Assembly: GCA_013396915.1 (NCBI GenBank)
Contig: VWZL01002012.1
Location: 124,001-188,000, forward strand
From: Stercorarius parasiticus
Lineage: Eukaryota; Chordata; Aves; Charadriiformes; Stercorariidae
DNA: 64,000 nucleotides
Direction of reading: 5' to 3'
The position numbers and the translations under genes were made by a program. Positions 33,701 to 46,330 of this stretch are shown piece after piece; the stretch's first letter is position 1, and each line of letters starts with the position of its first letter. A model generated the notes under the pieces. The model searched no databases, was not told where the DNA came from, and worked only from the letters and a program-made list of their open reading frames with translations.

Positions 33701-36334
33701 TTGATAGAAAAGATGTAAACATGAACAAGCTAGTGGCCACATCGCTTGAGGGAAAATTTCATGTTTTCGATATGAGAACTCAGCATCCAACCAAAGGTTT
33801 TGCTTCCGTTTCAGAGAAGGTATGGGGAGACAGAGGCTTTCTTAACAAGAGACAAACTGTTTGAATATATGCTGTCAAAGTACTACGGGTCCAAGGCAAT
33901 TGTCTTTGATAGGTAATAGATGCTCGTGTTACTGGGGCACAAGCAGTGCGGTAGCATGGCTGGTGTGGCCCCAGGTGCAAGCAGTGAAAGGGCCCCTTGC
34001 CTCTCGCTGCCAGCATTCATCCAGGTTTCATCCCTTTTATAACCGGGTGTTTGGGCTTCTCTGTGTGGTTGCACCTCTGTGCATTCAGCCGTGCCCCTAG
34101 TCTGGGAGTCGTGTCATGTTTATTGGAGGTCATATTAAATTGTGATGAGCATGCAGATTCAAATCTTAAATATATCCCAAAACAAAGTGAGTCCTCTGCA
34201 AACACTTTTCATTCTGCACTCACCAGACCTCATGTGAGCCACAGAAATCATCGTTTTTCTTCAGCACCAAGCATTTTTGGATTGGGTTATTGGGAGTGAG
34301 TGAAAGAATATATAGGAGAGACTTACTGGCCTTTTTTCTTCCATCTGTGACCACTGCGTTAGTCTAAGTTCTTTATAAAGCAGTATTTTTAAATTTTTTT
34401 TTAGTGAACAAAATCTTGTGATAATTAGAGAAAAGACATTTTTGTGGTGAAGTTCTCCAGGACTGCCTAAATTAGAAGAAGCCGAGTTTCAACTTAATAT
34501 CTTACTATCTTTAAATTGCTATTTTGCCTACCACCATTCAAAGCAGATAAGATGTTAGAAGTACTTTGATAACACAAAAGTGTTAAAATGTGAAAATGGA
34601 TCATCTTATCTTTCATTCACTGCATTTAAGCTTTTCCTTTTGGACATTTGCAGACAGATATGTGTTAAGTCAGAGTAGGTGTGTTGCATTTTTTCTCTAA
34701 GTGATTTCTGTTGCTCTGTGATCTTGCTGTGCCCTGACTGAGATTTACATTTGAACTGTAGATTGTTTGTTGTGTTTGCACGGTGTTTGTAGTATATTCC
34801 CTTCCAGTAATGATTTTAAGAGATGTCAAACAGTGAAATTAACCTTGTGTTACCTAAGAGCCTGGGAATCCCGCAGTTCTAGAGCAGTTTCAAAAAACAT
34901 GCTTATGCAGCCGCTTTTACCTCTATTTAACCTTGCTCACATGGCCAGTCTCGAAGAAGCTGAAGTGAGTGTGAGCCTTGGCAGGGCTGCTGCTGTATCT
35001 CTGCGGAAGGACGGGGTGCTTTTGAAGCCTGACTTGGCTTGTCCTGCATGGGAACTGGCCACTCCTGTGGCAAGTCGCAAGGAGTCCTGTTCCAAGGCCA
35101 GAGGAAGGGAATGTACCTCAGAACAGATGTTCCGCTATCCACCATGAGAAGGCCAGGTTCTCTTCATACAAGCGATTGCCATTTTAAAATTCTGTGTCCT
35201 TTCTTCCGAAGCTCATCCATAACTGACTTCTAAACGATTTTGATTTTTTTATTATTAGGTGCAAAAATCTACCATATGGCAGGTTCGGCACCTACCACAG
35301 AACAGAGATATATTTATGACGAGTGGAGGAGCTGGAAGCCTTCATCTCTGGAAGTAGTAAGTGATCACTCTCTAGCCTGCAACAAGGGCAATGAGAAACC
35401 CACCATTCAATTGTTTGAAGAAAGAATCGTCCTGAAAAGGATGAGTGGGGTCACACTTCCAACCTCAGAATATCTAGTTAAAATTACTGCTTACAAATGC
35501 AGTAGAAAGGGTATCAGTACTTGATCTAGAATCCTGAATTAATCCCTAAAAGAATGTGACAACAGCATGGGTGAATTTTGCCCTTCTCACTTTTCTTAAC
35601 ATAATCAAGATCTAATTATATCCTCATATCTGTCATAATTAAATCCTTGGTTAACAAGGTGATAAATGGAAGAAAATGGATTTCTTAAAATTGTCATATG
35701 GTAGCAGTTACATCTGAGAAGAATACTGAAAGCCTGGACTTTCAATGATTCTTAAATTTACATCTTCTTACATTACATGGCAAAATAATTGAATCATCCT
35801 AAATGCAGTGAAGTAAGTGCATTAAGTTTCAGAGGGAGAGCTGACATGAAATTTTCTTGCCTCTGGCAAAAGCCAAGCACTTAAAAAAATGAAGGGCTGT
35901 AGGAGAGAGGTGTCAGGATTCAAAACTTTCCTGCCTTATTTTTTCTTTCATGAAACATTTACTAAGTATGCAGTGTGGATATACCTGGATATGATTATTC
36001 ATTATTTTAAAGACATTTATTTGCCTTATCTTGAGAGCAGAGGCAACCTTTCTCTCTGTCTTTTTTAAATGTGTTTTTATGAGTAAATTCTAAGTGTATG
36101 TTTTCCTTTTCTTTACTTCTTGCCAGTGAGTACCCATCTCAGCGCTCGAAGAAGGATTCTGAAGGAGCTGAGATGGGGGTGGCAGGTTCACTCAGCCTCT
36201 TGCAGAATGTGACTCTGTCAACGCAGCCGATTTCTAGCCTAGACTGGAGCCCTGACAAAAAGGGACTGTGTGTTTGTGGTGCCTTTGACCAAACTGTGAG
36301 GGTGCTGATAGTTACCAAGCTTAACAAAGTTTGA
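27559..36334 (+). CDS. WDR92: WDR92 / DNAAF10, WD40 adaptor of dynein arm assembly (exons 1-3 duplicated in this assembly)
   Basis: Cytoplasmic seven-bladed WD40 protein (Monad) linked to the R2TP/prefoldin-like co-chaperone complex and needed for axonemal dynein pre-assembly. Exons 1-3 are 27559-27744, 28184-28284 and 29187-29317 (copy 1), with 30218-30318 and 31221-31351 as second copies of exons 2 and 3. Exons 4-8 are 31813-31914, 33222-33337, 33685-33819, 35259-35356 and 36127-36334. One copy each gives 1,077 nt, or 358 residues plus TGA, against 357 in human WDR92. Blade-end motifs in order: LQLYE, LNIW, VKVWDPR, IKLFDL, FHVFDMR, LHLWKYE, VRVLIV. The ATG at 27559 has a strong context (gggATGG) and aligns with the human start. 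Splicing both copies of exons 2-3 in series would add 232 nt and break the frame, so the duplication is not a coherent coding change. Confidence 0.96.
28184..28284 (+). CDS. WDR92: WDR92 exon 2, copy 1
   Basis: [20 protein letters not shown] to LNIW. Differs from copy 2 and human at two residues: GDCGGIL here against GDFGGNL. Confidence 0.85.
29034..29083. repeat. 25-bp tandem repeat in WDR92 intron 2 (copy 1)
   Basis: Two copies of tatccatattttgtt followed by accgctgtta or cccactgtta. The same repeat appears at 31068-31117 in copy 2. Confidence 0.9.
29187..29317 (+). CDS. WDR92: WDR92 exon 3, copy 1
   Basis: [20 protein letters not shown] to IVTGSRD. Sequence is the same as copy 2. The intron that follows is cut by Ns at 29389, so this copy has no continuous link to exon 4. 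Confidence 0.85.
29389..29462. other. Assembly gap (74 Ns)
   Basis: Unresolved bases that end copy 1 of the duplicated WDR92 block and separate it from an orphan GC-rich segment. Confidence 0.99.
29463..29609. other. Orphan GC-rich 147-bp segment between gap and N
   Basis: Unique sequence bounded by Ns on both sides and with no counterpart upstream of copy 1. It has a plus-strand ATG at about 29551 starting [19 protein letters not shown], open across the N into the WDR92 frame, and also a minus-strand open frame ([14 protein letters not shown]). I do not recognise either. It could be a misplaced first-exon or promoter fragment, or an alternative WDR92 start; the former seems likelier. Confidence 0.5.
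29610..29610. other. Single N at the junction of the orphan segment and WDR92 copy 2
   Basis: Homology to copy 1 starts at the very next base (29611, equivalent to 27577), as expected of a contig join. Confidence 0.85.
29611..29778 (+). pseudogene. WDR92: WDR92 exon 1, copy 2 (lacks the first six codons and the ATG)
   Basis: Same sequence as copy 1 from [17 protein letters not shown] to the donor. The start codon is lost at the N. Probably an assembly duplicate rather than a true pseudo-exon. Confidence 0.7.
30218..30318 (+). CDS. WDR92: WDR92 exon 2, copy 2 (conserved version)
   Basis: Reads [12 protein letters not shown], keeping the Phe and Asn found in human WDR92. Likely the more accurate sequence for the gene. 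Confidence 0.88.
31221..31351 (+). CDS. WDR92: WDR92 exon 3, copy 2
   Basis: 131 nt between tcttgcctag and gtgagt, continuous with the exon 4 side of the gene. Confidence 0.92.
31813..31914 (+). CDS. WDR92: WDR92 exon 4 ([20 protein letters not shown])
   Basis: 102 nt between cttctttcccag and gtaatt, ending KRDCWTVAF. Confidence 0.96.
31915..33221 (+). other. WDR92: WDR92 intron 4
   Basis: Contains a GC-richer island (about 32620-32900) with a 93-codon minus-strand open frame starting at a true ATG (32899). No family was recognised. Confidence 0.75.
33222..33337 (+). CDS. WDR92: WDR92 exon 5 ([20 protein letters not shown])
   Basis: 116 nt between tctttctccag and gtaagg, ending RWETNIKNG. 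Confidence 0.96.
33685..33819 (+). CDS. WDR92: WDR92 exon 6 ([20 protein letters not shown])
   Basis: 135 nt between atatttccag and gtatgg, ending THPTK-type sequence [13 protein letters not shown]. Confidence 0.96.
33820..36126 (+). other. WDR92: WDR92 introns 6 and 7
   Basis: 33820-35258 and 35357-36126. Open frames near 34.8-35.1 kb show no recognisable domain. No repeats were identified. Confidence 0.8.
35259..35356 (+). CDS. WDR92: WDR92 exon 7 ([20 protein letters not shown])
   Basis: 98 nt between tttttattattag and gtaagt, ending [10 protein letters not shown] plus two bases of Tyr. The exon was found by joining frames, since no long open frame marks it. Confidence 0.95.
36127..36334 (+). 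CDS. WDR92: WDR92 exon 8 ([20 protein letters not shown] to stop)
   Basis: Acceptor cttcttgccag, then the last blade ([28 protein letters not shown]) and TGA at 36332-36334. Confidence 0.97.
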
Positions 36335-37005
36335 CAGGAAAACTAGAATGTCTGATGAGAATGCAATATAGCTTGCAGCCTGTAAATACAGAAGGGATAG
36401 CCCTTCTGTTTCTAATGTCATTTCTCCCTTATTAAAACTGGATTAAAGAAATAGAAACCAGATCTTTCTATTGAAAGTTCAGATATATGCAGTTAGAGTT
36501 GTTTGACTGTGAAGTTTCCTGGGCACAAAACTTTTACCTTCTAGAAATGTGAATTTACATTTAAAATAAAATGTGCCTTTGTGTTAATGCAATCTGTAAT
36601 TTCAGAAATCACTTTAAATTATTTGTGTTCAGTTTAATCACAGTGCAAATCTGTTCACACTTGTTTAACGGTGTGACTTTTCTATATATAGTATTGTCCA
36701 TATGCATGCATGCAATGGTAACTACTATATATTCCCTCACAGAAACTCTTTGTGTTACTGGCTCTATTAATTAGAATGCTTGTTAAAGTGACTCTGTAAT
36801 ACACTATAGAAACTATAATGAATGCTGAAATATCCAGGTTTAATGGAGTAACCTTTTTATTGAAGAGCATATTGAAATTAAACTATTGAGTAAAATCCAC
36901 TGTTTTATTATTTTAGTTTGGTTTGATAACAAGTTTTTATGTTCTGTTGTTTTTCTATCTGTTTGTAACTTGTTATTCTACAAATAAAATTACATGGAGT
37001 GTTGT
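36335..37005 (+). other. WDR92: WDR92 3'UTR
   Basis: AT-rich tail with AATAAA at 36565 and again at 36983; the second is taken as the main signal. A consensus Pumilio motif TGTAAATA lies at 36381-36388. Confidence 0.7.
36983..36988 (+). terminator. WDR92: WDR92 poly(A) signal AATAAA
   Basis: Canonical hexamer followed by a GT-rich stretch (ggagtgttgtc). Confidence 0.65.
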
Positions 37006-40000
37006 CTTAATACGAACAAAGTATATTATTCAAACATCCAGAGATTGAGAGAATTAATGTACTTGCATAGGTTTACAAGAACAGCGTGCAGTACTGAGAA
37101 CTTACTCATTCTGCAGCAAAAGTTACTAAAATTTAACTCCATTGTGAAAAACTTTATAAGGTAGCCAAAGTACTTTTTTTTTTTTCTTTAACAGATTCAG
37201 CCCCAGTATGACAGAGTAGCTTTGTTACTGTAATTTCACCTGAACTTTTTTTGTAATTCCCCTTACCTGCACTGTGTTTCTTTTCTGATTTTACCAGTGT
37301 GTGCTGCTGCCGGTTTTTAGCAGGCACATCCTCTATCTGTGGATGTATGGTGGGAGTTTTCTTAATTTCAGTAAGCTCTAATGATTTCATTTGTAATTTC
37401 TTTGTCTGGTATTTAGCTTTCAGGTGACTTGTATGTGCATATGCAAATTTCTAGTAAAAGCATTTAACTACTTCTGAAGCCAGATTGTGATGGGAAAATG
37501 TTGGCTTTGTCCAGGTTAACTACAAAAAAGCCCCCGTGTGGCCATTTGCAAAGAAGCTCTGTTTTCTCAGGCTTCTGATTGAGGAATTGTTTTCTGACAA
37601 ATTCAGGTGAGTCACCTGCGCTGCATCGAGCCTGAACCTTCCAGAGCCTGCTCCTGAAAACTAGAGGCTGCTCTGTAAAGAGAGACGGACTGGGGCTTTA
37701 TCTCTGTACTGGTCCTGCCACCAACTGGCGTCCAAGCAAGATGCAGGAGGAACAGGAAACAGCCAAATACTGAAAGTTAAGGTAGGGAAAGTGGCAAATG
37801 GGGGAAACAGGGTAGAAGCTAGAGACTACTGAAAATAGTAGGGGAAACTGGGTTGAAAGGTGAGAAGCTGTAGCAGAAGGATGACACTAAGACTGGGGTC
37901 AGGTAGTGAGAAATGGCAAACACGCAGACCTGCCAATATGCAATGTCCTCAGGCTGCTGGGGAAAGCTCTGAAAGAGCTTTCTGATCTGAGAGATCAGAG
38001 CGCTCTGTCTCTTCAGTTTGCTGGGGACTGATGAGTTCTCTACTGCTGCAAGTCACATGCTAGAAGGTGAGGCAGGTCTAAAAGGTCTGAATGTGCTGAT
38101 GGATCCAAACTGGACCTTGCTATAATTCTATGCTACTACTGTGTTACAGTTATTTACAGTAAGAAATGAGTGTCTCTCACTGGCTTCCCAAAATCTAGAA
38201 ATAACAGCTTGTGTCAGAAAAATGATACTGGGATAGCTAAATCACAAACTTGACAGGGAAGTGGGATGCAAATTTGCTCGTGTATTGTCAATCAGCTCTG
38301 TTTTGGTGAGCACGAGGTGACAAGCTTTGGACTGAGAGGCATTGGATTTTTTCTCATCTAAGATTCCAGCTAAGTACAAGAGATAAAATTGTCAGTATTG
38401 ACTCCTCGGTATCTTAATTGATTAAACCAGCTGAGGAAAAAGAGAGCTGGCACTTGTGGGTAGAAAAGGCTCACAGGCTCTTAAACCTTGTGGAATGGAG
38501 AAATCGTGAATGCTGGGAGGCCAGCAGGAAAATTGCAATAGACCATACAGTCAATTTGTTTGTGGAAGTCCATGGCTTTAGTAGGTCACTGATACTCAGC
38601 TCTAGCCTGCCTTCAAATTTAGGCTCTTGTATCTCAGGTTTAGCAAGGACCAGCAGGGATGAAAGCCCAGTAACAAACTGGGAGGTATCTGAAACTAACA
38701 AAAGCTTCCAGAAAAGCAGCCCTTAGTTTTGACCAGTGGGAATCCATCCCCTTGTGAAGGAGGCATATTGCTCAGCGGCGCGGCTCTGGGAAGGTGCCCC
38801 AGCGTGGCCAGAACCATGAGGATGCCCTGGTGAGGTAGGTTCCCAGTGCTGTGGACTGGCACCAAAGCTTCTAAGGCTGAGCCCAGACTATCAAGATCCC
38901 TGAGCAAGGGCTAATGAGGTCTGTCCATCTGTCAAAAACGTGCTGTGCTAACCTCTTGTGCAGGTGTACATGCAGGTTTTACTTTGGCTTGGCAAGCAAA
39001 CGGCAGGTTGTATAGCATGTTAGATGTACATAGGTCCGCAAGTGCTCTTTCAAGGGATGCAGGCTAAATATTTGGTGGAAGGTGAAGATTTATGAGATCC
39101 ATCTGTCTTCCTTAAGACTTGATGGTTTGCTTTCAAGTGTAATATTTAGTATATGATTGATTTTTTTTTTTTACACAAGTAATTCCATCTGCTTGTGTGC
39201 ATAGTGTAATGCTGAGAGCATATTCTGAAATTATTTTAAATGTTGTCCCTCTTAGGGTGCATCCTAGCAGGAGGGAATAGGGGAAACTGCTGCTCTGCAA
39301 TCTTGACTGCAGCTTGCTTTGAAAAGCTGTGGGTGCAGAGTTCAAAGAATCAATTCAAGTGCTTTGAGTCTAAAATGCACTGTTCAGAGATGGCCTCCAT
39401 TAGCTTTGTGCTTTAAATAAAATATACTCACTGAAAGGTATGCTAGACAGCGGAAATTTGTGAAAATATGGTTCTTCTCTTTATTAGTAATTCTGGGTCA
39501 AGCACAGAGTAAGGGAAGAAAAAGCTCTCAGTATAGGTACTTGTGAGGGAAAACAAAGAACTCTGAGTGCAGAACTGTGCTCTTGGTGGTATTTTTTATT
39601 ATGTGCTTGGCCTACAGCAAAAATGTCCCTTCCTTATACAAACAGCTCCAGGGAGAGCTAGTGAGCCTACCTGATGGTGGCACAAATTAGAGCAAGAACT
39701 AATAACACTTCTTAAAGCTCCATGGGCCTCCAAAAGATGAAATGTCTGTTTCCTCTGGGTACTTAATTTGGGGATTCATTTTATTTGTGGTTTGGAAATG
39801 AAGGAATGCATTTCCCTCATAAGTAGCTGTTTTCATGAAAATACATGACGGTTTGCATGGCAAGAGTTTGCAAAAAGCTGAGAGCTGGAGGGAAGTATAG
39901 ATGAATCATTATGCTGTCCTTGTTCAGGAAGGGTAAGCAGCTGTATCTGTGTACCTAGAAAATGAAAGATAGTTACTGGCTGGAGAGAAGCGCTGTTGCT

Positions 40001-43000
40001 AGTGCTTGTACTATGCTGTATCTCCTCAGCAGATTGGATTTCTGCATCTCCCAGGCTAAACAAGAAACTTAAGCAGACCAAAAGCTGCCCGTGGCAGCCT
40101 AGCCTTCTCTATTTATAGTCCTGCCCCCTCTTGCTGAAGACTGGCACCTTGCCTCTGCAGCCTGGAGGCTGAAGAATTTAAATGTGTTCTAAATAAAATC
40201 ATAATGCATCAGAGATGAAATGCACAGGGCCAAATTGTCTCTGACGCAGCACCAAGGAGCACTCTGGAAAACCCCTGCCTTGCCCAGGGAATGGAATGTG
40301 CTACCGAGTTTGGCTCTACCGTGAGTGACCACATTTAACAAGTATATCTGCTTGGCAGCCATCACTTGTTTCCTGTGTAAACCATCCCTGTATGCTCATG
40401 GAAGAGAAGAATCTGTTTATGTGCATGATTGAAGCCAGAATATAGGTATGTGCTACACAGTTTTGGTTTTGCCTTTTTTTTTTAACCAGGTGTTGCCCGA
40501 ATCCCCAGTTATTGCAAATCGGAGCTTTTCCTTTCACATCAATATATTTACTTTGACTTTCACCATTTGTACAGGTCCTTAGACATTAGAGCCTGTCAAG
40601 GTTTCTGTGCAGGTAGTGTATATTTGGCCTACAGATGTAGTTTTCATTCCCCCTCCAAAAAAAATTATTTACAGCTTAGCCATGACTTGGATTGAATTTT
40701 AAGCAAAGAAAGGCAAGTTATAAGTCTGTATGGGGAGCCGTAATACAGTGTGCTGGTGAGGTTTGTGAAATACTTGTCTTACTTGTCTCTGATTTTCAAA
40801 AATTCAGCTGTGATATGTAAGGTATTCAAAACCAGAACTGGTAATAAAAGAGCAAGGACAGAAGACAGAACTGAGGAAAAAGTTAAGTAGCATGCCAGCA
40901 TTTGAGAATTTACCCAATAAATTCAGAATGGCTCATGTGTGAACTGTATTAGTTTATAATTACTTATTGCTTACACCATCCAAAATAGCAACTGTAGCTC
41001 TGAACTTCAGGGCAGAGCTGAAGCAGGAAATAAATGGCAAACCTGCGAGGTGCACAGCATATACTAACGTCTGGAAGCGCATGTGCCCTTGCCTCTTCAC
41101 AACCAGCGATGCTGTCAGTGACATCACGGGACTGGTGCATAGAAGGAAGATGGGGAATTGCATCAAAAAAAGACATTTGTCCTCCAGTGATAACTTCAGA
41201 TACAGCTTGCCAATGGAATTCAGCTCATCTTCCCTAAATTATTGCCATCAAGTATATTCAATAGCAAATAGGGATTGTTTGGCTAAGCTGACTGATTTAC
41301 AAGTAAGAAGCTACTAACTTGTGGCCTGGGTATTCATCAATGTAATAAAGTTGTCTAACTGTAATGTTGGTATCGACAAACTGCCAGGAAATACATTGAT
41401 TCACTGCATTTTGGGTTTTTTTCCCAATTATTAAGCCTGCATTTTCTTGCTCCTGATGCTGTTACTGATGTATTTTCAGTAGTAGGCACTCTGAACGGAA
41501 CAACTGCCCACTCCTCAAAGAATCTCCAGGCCACAGTCTATATGTCTGCAGTGTATTTAAAGCCTTTGTGCACCAAGATATTTTGTAGTAGCAAAGACAG
41601 GAAATGCAAGTCCCAGTACTTTGGGCAAGGGCAGCTGGTAACTCAGGCAGAAGCCGAGAACTGAATTCACTTGTGTGCAGTTTAAGGCATGGCTACAGGA
41701 CTCCCTGCGCCAGTGCAGGTTCAGCACAGAGGAAAGACCAGACGGGATTTCTGTGGAACTGGGCCAGAGCTATTTGGTGACTTGGTGATGTGGCCGGTTC
41801 TAGCCTTAGCCATACAAGGCTTTCATTCCTTACTGGCCTTTTTGGGAGAACCTGCTTCTCACTGCACAGCCTGCTCTTGCAGTTGCATGGCACTGTCCAC
41901 AGAGGACAGTGGAAGAGGGTCAGTGTTGCTTGGTGGCTGCAGGAGTATCTAGGATCTAAAGGGCAGTGAGTAGCTGCCCCGCACTCCAGCCTTCCTCCTC
42001 CTCAGCTGCCAATAAGGCAATTGCCAGCAAAGAGGCAGAGAAGTTTTGCAGGACCCTGCAGCAAAGGGGATCACAGCAGAATCTCTCTTCCCTATAATAC
42101 TCTTCAGTGTCACACCCTTAACTAGTTGATTTAGGCCAACTAGCCATTGGCACAATCATTTGCTGGCGTGATTCAGGACTGTAGCATGAGCAGGCAGTCT
42201 GTGTGTGGCAGCCCTGCTTTGGAGACAAGCTCAATTTAACAGTGTGGTCACAAGCTATGCCAATTGGTCTCTGAGCCAGAGAACAAGCCCATGGCTGTTT
42301 AGCTTAGTAGTACAGATACAGCTTCGTGTCTGCTCCAGTTTTCTCTACTTCCAAGAGATCCCCTTCCTTCCTGCCTTTATTCCCCTGCCTCCACAATGTT
42401 AGTAAGTCTTTAGTCACCACTTCCACGTCTGGGGATGTGGAGAGAGAGCTGAGCTGCAGAACCATGTGGAGGCACCTGTAAAAATCCTCCTCTGTTGAGC
42501 TTGGCAGTAAAAACAGCCTGTGCATAATGCACAGTTTGGGGTTCCCTTCCCAGACCAATGGCTTCTTCCTCTTTTATCAATGTGCAAGAGGCCATCCAAG
42601 GTTGCTAGCCTCTCAGGGTACTCCCTGATCAGAACATTGCACCCTCACCTTCTTAAGCATGGCAGTGAAGATGGCGTTCATCATTATGAAAAGTCCATCA
42701 GCAACATAAATAAAACAAGCACAGGCAAGCTCTCCTTGGTTGCTTAGGATTTTGAGGTTATGAAACATTTAAGACATTCTCTGAAGCCAGAGGATGCGTG
42801 GGTTGCAGAATGGCAGTAAGGCCCACAGAACTACACAGCAATCAAGACCTGATGGGACCTTTTTGCATGGCAATGATTCAGAAATAGTAGCTCAGCCTGT
42901 TTACCGGATTGCATTGTATCAGATGCCCACCATTACACTGAGTGTTAACAATCTTGCAGTTGAAACTACTCTTTCTTCAAAGTAAATTACTGGTTAAGTC

Positions 43001-43862
43001 TCCAAGTCCCACCTGCTTCCAGTTCCTTCTCTTACAGGCAGAAGCTGCTTACATTAAAACCCACCACTGCCAATATTTGTGTTCCAGAAAATACCGAGGA
43101 CCTGATTTTTTTATGCAAGCATTTCCATCAGCACAGAAATGTTTCTTTATCCTCACTTTGCCCAGATGTGAATGATTACATGTGTCGCAAATCCTTAAGT
43201 TGTTCTTATTTGTGGATTTGCTGTGAGGGCTAAGGGAGCTGCACCCTCTTGCCCCCTTCCCTGTGTCACAGAGCATACTGGAACTGTGCACCTCTTCTGC
43301 TGCAGTTGTAGCTGTTTCTGGCTCTGATTATGCTGGGATGTTGCTCCAGCCTGTCCTGCATCTGTCCGCCAGAAATAATCCAACACTAGCGGTGTCCTCT
43401 CTGTTCTAAAGGCTTTTTCCTCCTGCTCTCTTCATCTTTTGCTTATTGTTTAAGATTTCTGAGACAGAGACAAACTTAAGAGTATTTCCAGCTTGGAGCA
43501 CCGTGAGGCTCAGGTTTCTAGGCAGCACTGCAGCAACAATGAAAAATAACAATAAAAGGTAGGTGCAGCTAATGAAATCTGCTCAGTTCAGTTGCATCCC
43601 AGCTAAACCTTTCATTTTCTGAGTCATCAATCTTCCTGCAGAGATCAGAGAGTCTCTCCTTCATGTTTCTTTCTGGCATAGCTCAACCAGGCAGTACTTT
43701 GCGGCCTGTTCAGCAGATGTGGGGGACAGACCCTTCCTGCTGCCTTGCAGAAGTGTGCAGGGGCACAGGCCTGTGGCATCTTCATATCCGGCAGTGTTTT
43801 CCCTTCCTGACATTCACATTCCCTTCCTCCCACATCCTGCTGTTGCAGAGTGTATGAGAAAC

Positions 43863-43945
43863 TAAGAGCAGCCACACCGGGTTAGACCAAAGAGCCTTCC
43901 AGTCCTGTATTCTGCCTCTGCAGGGGCCATGTGCAGATAAATAAA
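43863..43945 (+). repeat. Probable ancient amniote interspersed repeat (CR1-like)
   Basis: The blocks agcagccacaccgggttaga, ccaaagagccttccagtcct and gtattctgcctctgcagggg resemble a repeat common in reptiles and birds (CCATACTGGGTCAGACCAAAG-type). The family assignment is from memory. Confidence 0.5.
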
Positions 43946-46093
43946 TATAAAAAGCCCACCTTTACAATGACAACTGCAATTTGGGTCCTAAGTTTAATTT
44001 ACTCCTAAAGTTGTCCTAAGCTTCCTGCTAAAATGAAGTTTAGGTATGAAATACATAGTTCTATTGAATTATACACAGAAGCTAACAAGTGAGAATGGTG
44101 TAATGCTAATGCATTTAGAAATAAACCTCAATTTCTAATACAATTTACTTCCACAATCTTAGAGAGAGAGAGGCAGTTATAAAAAAATTACATCTGTATA
44201 TACTAATTGGGAAGAAATGCAATCTTAGAACAATATCAGAACAAATACTCTACACATGGTAGATTGCTTTCAATTTATTTCTACGGTTTCCACATATAAA
44301 TATATATAACCTAATAGATATATCTACATTCAGCGAATAAAGCTTTGTATGTAAAGTAACCAGATATGGTACCCAGCACTTCACCACATCCTGTCATTTA
44401 ATATAGTTGGCATGAACACAAGCTCTTTTGATCTGTACTAACTATCTTTATCTCAGTGTAGATCTCATCCTCCCTATCTTTTATGCTAAAAAAGCTTTAA
44501 TCAGAGGGCTTAAGCTGGTCTTATTGAATTATATTACTTTTCCTCCCTAAAACAAAGCTACTTCAAGCTCAGTTTCCTTCTTTCTATGTACTTTTACATC
44601 TTTATTTTGATTAGAACTGTTATGTTTTCAAAAGGGAAAAGAGTCTGTGTTTAGTAGGTTTAAAGCCATTCTAATTTAATTTGCGTGCAGAAAAAAAACC
44701 ATTTCCAGAGCATTTTAACAGAAAGGTGAGTCTAAGTTCACCTGGGATTAGGTTGCCACATACACTGTCCCCAAGTTCAGCAAACTGTATCACAGGATGG
44801 AAAATTTTGGAGGTTACACTTCTTTTCCACTGTCTGAAGTGTTACTGCTACAAGTTTTTTAGTTCCTGAAGATGTGAGACATCCCTGTGGGTTATTCTCA
44901 AGCCTCTGTTCCCCTTCTTACCCTATCTAGTGGCTGGGGCACAAACCTGGCAGCCAGATATCTTGGGCTGTCTTCCTAGACTCACCATCCACCTTGCAAT
45001 AAATCACTGTAAACTCTCTATTCCTGCCCTGCCTCCCCACTCCCTGCAAATATGTGGTCTCTGTAGAATACAAACAGAGACATAAGTTACCATAAAAATG
45101 CCACTGAGCCAGGCAGCTGCCTGTAACTGTCCTTTTGCAAGTATCTGTCTTCTGATATGCCAAAGGGAAACATCAGGTACTCACCCCTCTTCCACTGCGT
45201 GGCAAGTGTATATAGGCGGGCAGGTACTGGCGAGCAGATGAATGATGTTCATGCTTCAGCTTACTGTTCTGGTAACTTGCTGGTCTGCCCACACATCAGA
45301 TTGCAAATTCATTAGATTACATTGCAAAGGAACAGGCCTCACAATCACAAAATGCCTAGCCCAGAAATGCCCAATGCGGCCAAGGCCCTTCAGACACAAG
45401 TGTTCTATACATAGTGACAACTCCCAAACCGGTTTGCTTGCTTCGACATGGGATTTTAAAAGGTACTGTTTCATACTCTGCTTTTTAATGACTTTGGCCA
45501 TAACTTGACTTTAAACATGCTAGGCCAGGAACTGTTGTGAAATGGTCTGCAGCTCAGGTAATGCAGGTGCAGACTAACTCACTCTTGAAATAGTTTAAAA
45601 TGTGATGTTGCACAAGTTTAGACAAACGCATTCTAAGTGCAAGCTATAGACACAAAATTTCTCAGTTTAGTTTCAACACAAGATAGCTGTACCTTCACTG
45701 ACTTAATCTCATTTAAGTCTGCATCGGTTTAGCATTTTCAACATGGTCGCTGAATATCTAGAGATTTAAGACAGAGAGTGGCAGAAAAAAAGGGAACGTT
45801 CTCTGTGTTTGGATATACTGGCATTCCAGTAATTGCCAGAAAGGGCTTATGGTGGACAGCTGATAAAAGTGTCTACTTAGAAAGGCTGAATTATTTAATG
45901 AAGTATCTCTGCTGCTGTCATTAAGACTCACATTAAAAGGCCAAAAAGAGCGATTAGTGTCAGAAGAAGCTGGACTTGCAGACGAAGAAATTCTGTTGCG
46001 TTATTTTCTCCCTTAGGATGACTACAGATGCCTATTAACAACCACCTTTTGCTTTTGGTCTGATTTTAGCATCTATATTTTTATTCTGCCAAT

Positions 46094-46330
46094 GATTCAT
46101 GGATCACGGAATTTCAGAGTTGGAAGGGACCTCTAGAGATCATCTAGTCCAACTCCCCTGCTAAAGCAGGATTGCCTAGAGCACATTACTCAGGACTGCA
46201 TCCAGGCGGGTCTTGAAAGTCTCCAGAGAAGGGGACTCCACAACCTCCCTGGGCAGCCTGTTCCAGTGCTCTGTCACCCTCACCGTAAAGAAGTTTTTTC
46301 TCATTTGATCGGAACTTCCTATGTTCACTA
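46094..46330 (-). repeat. CR1 LINE 3'-end fragment, minus strand
   Basis: Plus strand reads the reverse complement of CR1: agagttggaagggacctcta, gatcatctagtccaactccc, ctccctgggcagcctgttcc and agtgctctgtcaccctcacc. The element is truncated at its 5' end near 46330. Confidence 0.93.

Noticed and set aside
34767..35147. 126-codon plus-strand open frame in WDR92 intron 6
   Set aside because: No recognisable domain; it lies wholly in an intron and ends before the real exon 7.
38418..38726. 102-codon plus-strand open frame (and a 76-codon antisense frame) in the intergenic region
   Set aside because: No homology recognised, no promoter or splice context, and a length expected by chance in 11 kb.
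40967..41317. 116-codon plus-strand open frame in the intergenic region
   Set aside because: First codon is not ATG, no recognisable domain, and opposing frames overlap.
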